DNA from: Byssochlamys sp. IMV 00236
Taxonomy: Eukaryota > Ascomycota > Eurotiomycetes > Eurotiales > Thermoascaceae
Assembly: GCA_001931875.2 (NCBI GenBank)
Contig: MSJH02000498.1
Coordinates: 1 to 52,999, forward strand
Direction: 5' to 3'
Length of the DNA: 52,999 bases
Shown: positions 51,919-52,999 of the stretch, piece after piece
How the letters are laid out: every line of letters begins with the position of its first letter
Position numbering within the stretch: the first letter of the stretch is position 1
The notes under the pieces: model-generated
The model's input: the letters and a program-made list of their open reading frames with translations, nothing else
What the model was told of the DNA's origin: nothing
Databases searched by the model: none
Program-made: the position numbers and the translations under genes

Positions 51919-51987
51919 GATGATAAAAGAAAGAAAAAGAGAGAGAAAATTATACAAAAAGTTCGCTTTATTATTATCGAAAATGTC

Positions 51988-52721
51988 TTAAGCCTTAGTA
52001 GCACGGGTCTTGCCGGCTAACAGACGAGCGTTACGGGCCAATTGACGAGCATTGAGCTTGACGATCTTCTTGTCAGTAGCACGAGGAACAGCTTCTTCCT
52101 TTTCGGTGAGGATAACTTCGATGTGAGAGGGAGAAGACATGAAAGGGTTGATTCTACCGTGAGCACGATAAGTACGACGACGGTGCTTGGGAGCTTGGTT
52201 GACGATAACACTAGAGATGTAAAGTTCTTCGACGTTCAAACCCTTGGCCTATAAATATATGCAATATAAATAACTCTCTCTCTCTCTTTGTTAATTCCAC
52301 ATTAATACCTCAGCGTTGCTTTCGGCATTCTTCAAAAGGTCGAGGATGTACTTGACAGACTTGACAGGCCAACGACCTTGAGTAGCACCGAATTCCTTGG
52401 CTTGAGCGGTACGGCCAACACCACCGTTGAATCGACGGAAAGGAATGCATTGCTTGTGTTCCTTGACGTTGTTAAGGTAAGCATAAGCCTTGCTCAACTT
52501 CATACCTTGGATGGCAACAGCAACTTCATGAGTATTCTTGAACTATACGAATTGTTAATTACTGGCCTGAATTTCTATTGTCAATAAAACATACGTGAAC
52601 ACGAAGGTAAGATCCTCTGGATTTGGCAGCTATATAGTATAATTAGATTGTCTCTCTCTTTATTAATGTTGTCGTTATTACCCTTGGAGGCATTGGCTGG
52701 AGTAGCAGCGTATCTGACCAT
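51988..52721 (-). CDS. RPL17: Ribosomal protein uL22 (RPL17)
   Basis: Four exons (52721-52682, 52629-52595, 52542-52309, 52248-51988) encode 189 residues. It opens [20 protein letters not shown], followed by [40 protein letters not shown], and [20 protein letters not shown]. The C-terminal half has [20 protein letters not shown] and [17 protein letters not shown]. The protein lines the 60S exit tunnel. The coding bias is strong, as in the other ribosomal-protein genes here. The stop is 69 bp from the SelW-like start. Confidence 0.95.
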
Positions 52722-52999
52722 GATTGCTCTAGTTCTATAAAAATAAAAAGTTAATTCATCTCAATTCCACAGTTTTGATTTTTTTCATTGCCCTCTCCAT
52801 CCCCGCTTTATCTCCCATCCATCCTTCATCTATCCATCATTTAGGTTGTCTATGATACATTACTTTAAAAATACGCAAGAGAGAGAGAGAGAGACGATCT
52901 GATGGGCCTGTTTGTTTCCATGAAGGGGTACACACTGGCCCTCTGGAAGTGTCTGCTCTCTCATTTTCTCTATGGCCCTCTCTCTCTCTCTCTCTCTCT
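52722..52999. other. RPL17 promoter flank with CT/GA microsatellites
   Basis: Upstream of RPL17. It contains (GA)n at ~52878-52894 and ends in (TC)n at 52977-52999, plus pyrimidine-rich sequence close to the start codon. No coding signal. Confidence 0.55.

Overview
This window is nuclear DNA from an early-diverging filamentous fungus, most likely Mucoromycota (Mucorales-like). The signs are AT-rich spacers with long A/T homopolymers, genes cut by many short GT-AG introns (about 40-60 nt), fungal protein families (eL19, eL27, uL22, GT15 mannosyltransferase, Pex30-like peroxin, Num1/Mcp5-type PH protein), and families kept mainly in basal fungi: a soluble ADCY10-type adenylyl cyclase, a catalytically intact Dis3L2/Ssd1-like RNase and a Fanzor/TnpB remnant. 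Exon coordinates come from reading splice sites by eye and requiring the frame and family motifs to continue. Every multi-exon model below sums to a whole number of codons.

Left arm (1-12.2 kb): an AT-rich stretch with a 113-bp tandem duplication; a decayed Fanzor/TnpB-type ORF (minus); a Dis3L2/Ssd1-like exoribonuclease (plus) tail-to-tail with CENP-O (minus); a GH47 mannosidase (plus) tail-to-tail with a HIRIP3-like histone chaperone (minus); then a dead Tc1/mariner (IS630-type) transposase and a repeat that recurs near 20.1 kb.

Middle (12.2-33.4 kb): a two-finger C2H2 protein; an 11-exon soluble adenylyl cyclase (minus); mitochondrial methionine aminopeptidase (plus); a repeat-rich spacer; a BAR-PH-GRAM-VASt sterol-transfer protein (minus, 11 exons); a Pex8-like protein (plus) tail-to-tail with the 37-residue OST4 minigene (minus); a spacer with two decayed ORFs; a UPF0658 Golgi membrane protein (plus); a GT15 mannosyltransferase (minus).

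Right arm (33.4-53 kb): an Sfp1-like zinc-finger protein; RPL19; a nucleoplasmin-like FKBP; RPL27 (minus); an unrecognised 346-residue protein; an ER protein disulfide isomerase ending in HDEL; USP7/Ubp15 deubiquitinase; a Mcp5-type PH protein; a dysferlin-domain (Pex30-like) peroxin (minus); MCM5; a SelW-like Rdx protein with Cys in place of Sec (minus); uL22/RPL17 (minus).

These are independent nuclear genes, not operons. The layout is compact: many neighbours are tail-to-tail with 3-70 bp between stop codons, or head-to-head over 170-400 bp. Several products share the secretory pathway (OST4, GH47, GT15, PDI, UPF0658) and two are peroxins, but nothing here shows co-regulation. The most unusual items are the Fanzor remnant, the soluble adenylyl cyclase with its 11-nt microexon, the active-site-bearing Ssd1/Dis3L2 protein, and small decayed repeat families in the spacers.
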